Assembly (NCBI RefSeq): GCF_019857205.1
Contig: NZ_JAHWXO010000004.1
Location: 226,001-290,000 of the forward strand
Direction of reading: 5' to 3'
Origin: Qipengyuania pacifica
GTDB lineage: Bacteria; Pseudomonadota; Alphaproteobacteria; Sphingomonadales; Sphingomonadaceae
DNA length: 64,000 nucleotides
How positions within the stretch are numbered: the stretch's first letter is position 1; each line of letters begins with the position of its first letter. Below are positions 62,548 through 64,000 of this stretch, one piece after another. The notes below the pieces were generated by a model that was not told the DNA's origin, searched no databases, and saw nothing but the letters and a program-made list of their open reading frames with translations. The position numbers and the translations under genes were made by a program.

Positions 62548-63923
62548 ACCATTCCCACTCCCTCTGGCGTGCCGAAGCAAGTCTCTTGCTGCGCTCGAAC
62601 CGCAATGTCTTGGCTCTGATCCTGCTGCTGGTCCTTTCTGCGGCGTCAGTCTGGTCCGGCATAGTTCAGGTGCAGGATCAACGCGCAACAATCGAACGGG
62701 TCGAGCGTGAGCAGGTGCGCGACCTCGCAGCTGTAGAAGAGGCCAATGCAGGTCCCGAAGGCGAGGCAGGTTACAACGCCTATTATGCCTTCATGCTCAC
62801 GCAGGATCCCCCTCCCCCGCTCGCTTTCGCGGCGATCGGCCAGCGTGACCTCCAACCCTATGTTCTGCGCGTGCGCGCCCTCGGCCTGCAGTCACAGCTC
62901 TACGATTCTGAAACCTACAATCCGGAACTCGCTTTGCCGGGTGTTTTCGACTGGGCTTTCGTCCTGATCTATCTCCTGCCGCTCGTAGTTATCGCGCTTG
63001 GGCACGATCTGGTAACGGCGGAACGGGAAGGCGGCCGGCTTCGGTTACTCCTGTCCCTTCCCGGCAATGGCCTGTGGCGCCGGCGCGTGGGCCTGCGCTA
63101 CACCGCGGTTCTTTTGGCGATAGGGCTGCCGCTGATCATCGGTGCTATGATTATGGCTGCGCCTGCAGTCAGCATTGCAACGATGATCCTGATCGCCGCT
63201 CTTTACAGCGCCTTCTGGTTCGGTCTTGCGATGCTGATCGGCGGGGCAACGCGTGCGTCCACGACCGCAGCCGCAACGATGATCGGTTGCTGGATCATCC
63301 TGACGCTCATCCTGCCTACGCTCGCCCAGGCTGTCATCGCGCGGGCCGTGCCCGTGGCCAAGGGCGTCGATCTGACCTTGGCGCAGCGCGAAGTGGTCCA
63401 TCACGGCTGGGACGTGCCGAAAGAAGAAACGTTTGCGCGCTTCTTTGTCAATCATCCCGAATGGCGCGGACAGGAAGAGTTCGAAGGGCGCTTCCACTGG
63501 AAATGGTATTACGCCATGCATCAGGTCGGCGACGAAGCCGTGGCTGCAGACGTCAGCGCCTATCGCGATAGCCTGAAGAAGCGCGAGACGATGACCAAGC
63601 TCTTGGGCTACGTCCTACCCGGCGTTGGGACCATGAATGTGCTGCACCGCATGGCCGACACCGACATCCAAGGCCAACTGGCCTATCAGGACAGCATAGC
63701 TGCCTTCCACACGAAACTGCGGCAGTTCTATTACCCGTACTTCTTCGAGGAACAGGCCTTCGACCACAGCGACTTCGCAATGATCCCACGATATGAACCT
63801 CGTAGCTCCGGAGGAACCCCACCCACCGAAGCCCTCGCGGCATTGGCTTTCTTGTCACTATTGGTACTGGCGCTTGGAAGTCGTCGCTTGCTCAATGCAG
63901 GCCGCGAACAAGGCGGCCGATGA
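62544..63923 (+). CDS. ABC-2/DUF3526-like permease, second subunit
   Basis: 459 residues from ATG 62544, overlapping the first permease stop (ATGA); GGAGGAG lies 8 bases upstream. The topology is the same as that of the first permease, with a cytoplasmic ERE-GGRLRLLLSLPGNGLWRRR motif after helix 2 (LVTAEREGGRLRLLLS). The two proteins probably form a heterodimer with the ATPase. Together with the TBDR they are a four-gene unit with translational coupling. Confidence 0.85.
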   Translation: MNHSHSLWRAEASLLLRSNRNVLALILLLVLSAASVWSGIVQVQDQRATIERVEREQVRDLAAVEEANAGPEGEAGYNAYYAFMLTQDPPPPLAFAAIGQRDLQPYVLRVRALGLQSQLYDSETYNPELALPGVFDWAFVLIYLLPLVVIALGHDLVTAEREGGRLRLLLSLPGNGLWRRRVGLRYTAVLLAIGLPLIIGAMIMAAPAVSIATMILIAALYSAFWFGLAMLIGGATRASTTAAATMIGCWIILTLILPTLAQAVIARAVPVAKGVDLTLAQREVVHHGWDVPKEETFARFFVNHPEWRGQEEFEGRFHWKWYYAMHQVGDEAVAADVSAYRDSLKKRETMTKLLGYVLPGVGTMNVLHRMADTDIQGQLAYQDSIAAFHTKLRQFYYPYFFEEQAFDHSDFAMIPRYEPRSSGGTPPTEALAALAFLSLLVLALGSRRLLNAGREQGGR

Positions 63924-63966
63924 ACCGAGCGGCTTCGCCGCACAATATGCACGGACAAAAATGCCG

Positions 63967-64000
63967 GAGAAACGCTTCCCATCACACCGAAGCGCTTCTC
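63967..64000 (+). terminator. Inverted repeat at the window end
   Basis: GAGAAACGCTTC (63967-63978) and GAAGCGCTTCTC (63989-64000) pair over 12 positions with one mismatch around a 10-base loop, 43 bp after the permease stop. It may be the operon terminator, but any U-run is outside the window. Confidence 0.45.

Overview
The window looks like a chromosomal piece of a GC-rich alphaproteobacterium of the order Sphingomonadales, most likely Erythrobacteraceae or Sphingomonadaceae. The support is indirect: four TonB-dependent receptors (TBDRs) in 64 kb, one with the plug signature of the Xanthomonas/Caulobacter type; a receptor-linked tryptophan-halogenase/SapC/cupin block; TamA-TamB; an S46 peptidase; a PhoX-like protein; and several acyl-CoA dehydrogenases. 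No rRNA, tRNA, CRISPR array, insertion sequence or phage gene was found.

Layout. 1-3.6 kb: the end of a secreted protein followed by a TBDR. 3.7-7.3 kb: divergent DMT transporter and S9 peptidase. 7.4-10.8 kb: GT4 glycosyltransferase and amylo-1,6-glucosidase. 10.9-16.2 kb, minus strand: an orphan response regulator and a tight five-gene run (flavin reductase, nitronate monooxygenase, acyl-CoA dehydrogenase, SDR, aldo/keto reductase). 16.4-30.6 kb, plus strand: a carbohydrate-uptake locus (TBDR, two flavin-dependent halogenase-like proteins, SapC, a JmjC/cupin-8 protein, LacI regulator, MFS transporter, GH3 lipoprotein, FucP-type sugar transporter). 30.7-40 kb: a CysQ-like phosphatase, CitE-like lyase, a paired acyl-CoA dehydrogenase, a double-headed TetR protein, an EstB-like hydrolase and a FadB/FadJ-type enzyme, then a TBDR to 42.8 kb. 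42.9-50.8 kb: YihY/BrkB and a TamA-TamB-small lipoprotein operon. 51-54.5 kb: PhoX-like protein and S46 dipeptidyl-peptidase. 54.6-58.1 kb: a 40-bp perfect palindrome, a cobalamin riboswitch, metE and a tandem hotdog thioesterase. 58.2-63.9 kb: a siderophore-type TBDR with an ABC ATPase and two ABC-2/DUF3526-like permeases.

How the parts work together. In the sugar locus a polymer or oligosaccharide would cross the outer membrane through the TBDR, be cut by the GH3 lipoprotein and enter through the MFS carriers. A 12-base sequence with an AACGTT core occurs upstream of both the TBDR and the GH3 gene, which ties them into one presumed LacI regulon. The halogenase/SapC/hydroxylase-fold block is translationally coupled gene to gene and has no known physiological job; it is the best candidate here for an undescribed system. 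The flavin reductase divergent from it could supply reduced flavin. The metE leader combines an AT-rich operator-like palindrome with a B12 riboswitch, which suggests two inputs into methionine synthesis. The fatty-acid-type enzymes on both sides suggest breakdown of a branched or polycyclic acyl compound whose identity cannot be read from sequence.

All functional calls come from motif and family recognition by eye; no database search was run.
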